64,000 nt of DNA from Paraburkholderia tuberum STM678 (GTDB lineage Bacteria > Pseudomonadota > Gammaproteobacteria > Burkholderiales > Burkholderiaceae): contig NZ_CADFGP010000011.1 in the NCBI RefSeq assembly GCF_902833905.1, positions 1 to 64,000 of the forward strand. The letters run 5' to 3'. Every line of letters starts with the position of its first letter. Positions within the stretch are counted from its first letter, which is position 1. This document shows positions 63,941 to 64,000 of the stretch, one piece after another. Under the pieces are notes generated by a model. That model had not been told where the DNA came from, ran no database searches, and worked only from the letters and a program-made list of their open reading frames with translations. A program made the translations under genes and the position numbers.

Positions 63941-64000
63941 TGCCGTGACGCGCTCGCGTTCGCCTGGTCCGCGTTCAGTGCGCCGTGCGCAGCCGAATCG
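63937..64000 (-). CDS. C-terminal end of the gene preceding gph (possibly rpe)
   Basis: The last 20 codons of a leftward frame end in [12 protein letters not shown] and stop with TGA overlapping the gph start codon. The tail is too short to identify by itself. Ribulose-phosphate 3-epimerase (rpe) normally precedes gph in this group of bacteria, so rpe is a guess from order. Confidence 0.5.
   Translation of the reverse strand, partial: DSAAHGALNADQANASASRQ

Overview
The window looks like a chromosomal segment of a Burkholderiaceae member (Paraburkholderia, Caballeronia or Burkholderia type). It is GC-rich with long antisense shadow frames. It carries a feruloyl-CoA ech-vdh-fcs cluster, a fused EIIA-HPr-EI PTS protein with NagE, DUF3300/DUF2950 genes, SYLF lipoproteins, and a gene ending directly in front of gph. 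This placement rests on gene content and order; no rRNA, tRNA or other phylogenetic marker is present.

Layout. 1-2059: right part of an IS66-family element (tnpC cut by the window edge, tnpB, tnpA, terminal end at 2059). 2206-4364: decaying DNA, with a multiply frameshifted autotransporter passenger relic and an nhaC antiporter that has lost an internal segment. 4.5-11 kb: a secreted protein, a three-gene periplasmic molybdenum hydroxylase operon (cytochrome c, 2Fe-2S subunit, molybdopterin subunit) and an AspT/YidE-type transporter. 11-15.4 kb: N-acetylglucosamine PTS (nagF, nagE). 16-19.6 kb: an orphan methyltransferase, an MFS exporter, a ribbon-helix-helix protein and a DJ-1/PfpI protein. 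19.9-29.5 kb: hydroxycinnamate (ferulate) catabolism, with two paralogous MarR regulators, an aromatic acid MFS importer, an amidohydrolase, ech, vdh, fcs and an acyl-CoA dehydrogenase. Both MarR promoters share a TATCAGG-N3-CCTGATA-like palindrome.

29.5-58.8 kb looks like a stress or energy-limitation island. It holds PPK2, a small membrane protein, a SYLF lipoprotein, a PAS histidine kinase with a FixJ-type regulator, a stand-alone receiver, an RND efflux operon running directly into pqiABC, a DUF3141-pta-ackA-fabI-RRM operon, small periplasmic proteins, and a DUF3300-DUF2950-SulP-surface antigen operon. A 17-bp element with the palindromic core GACC(AA/TT)GGTCC occurs upstream of almost every transcription unit here (about 30.44, 31.34, 35.22 variant, 35.73, 45.88 and 53.98 kb). 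I read it as one regulon, probably controlled by the NarL/FixJ-type regulator encoded in the same stretch. The content (phosphotransacetylase, acetate kinase, PPK2, DUF3141, FabI) recalls the low-oxygen-activated loci of Burkholderia. The motif-to-regulator link is inference.

59-64 kb: a VOC protein, a PQQ alcohol dehydrogenase whose active site has the extra Asp typical of lanthanide-dependent enzymes, a di-heme cytochrome c, an ankyrin-repeat protein, gph, and the last 20 codons of the gene preceding gph. No CRISPR array, tRNA or rRNA was seen.
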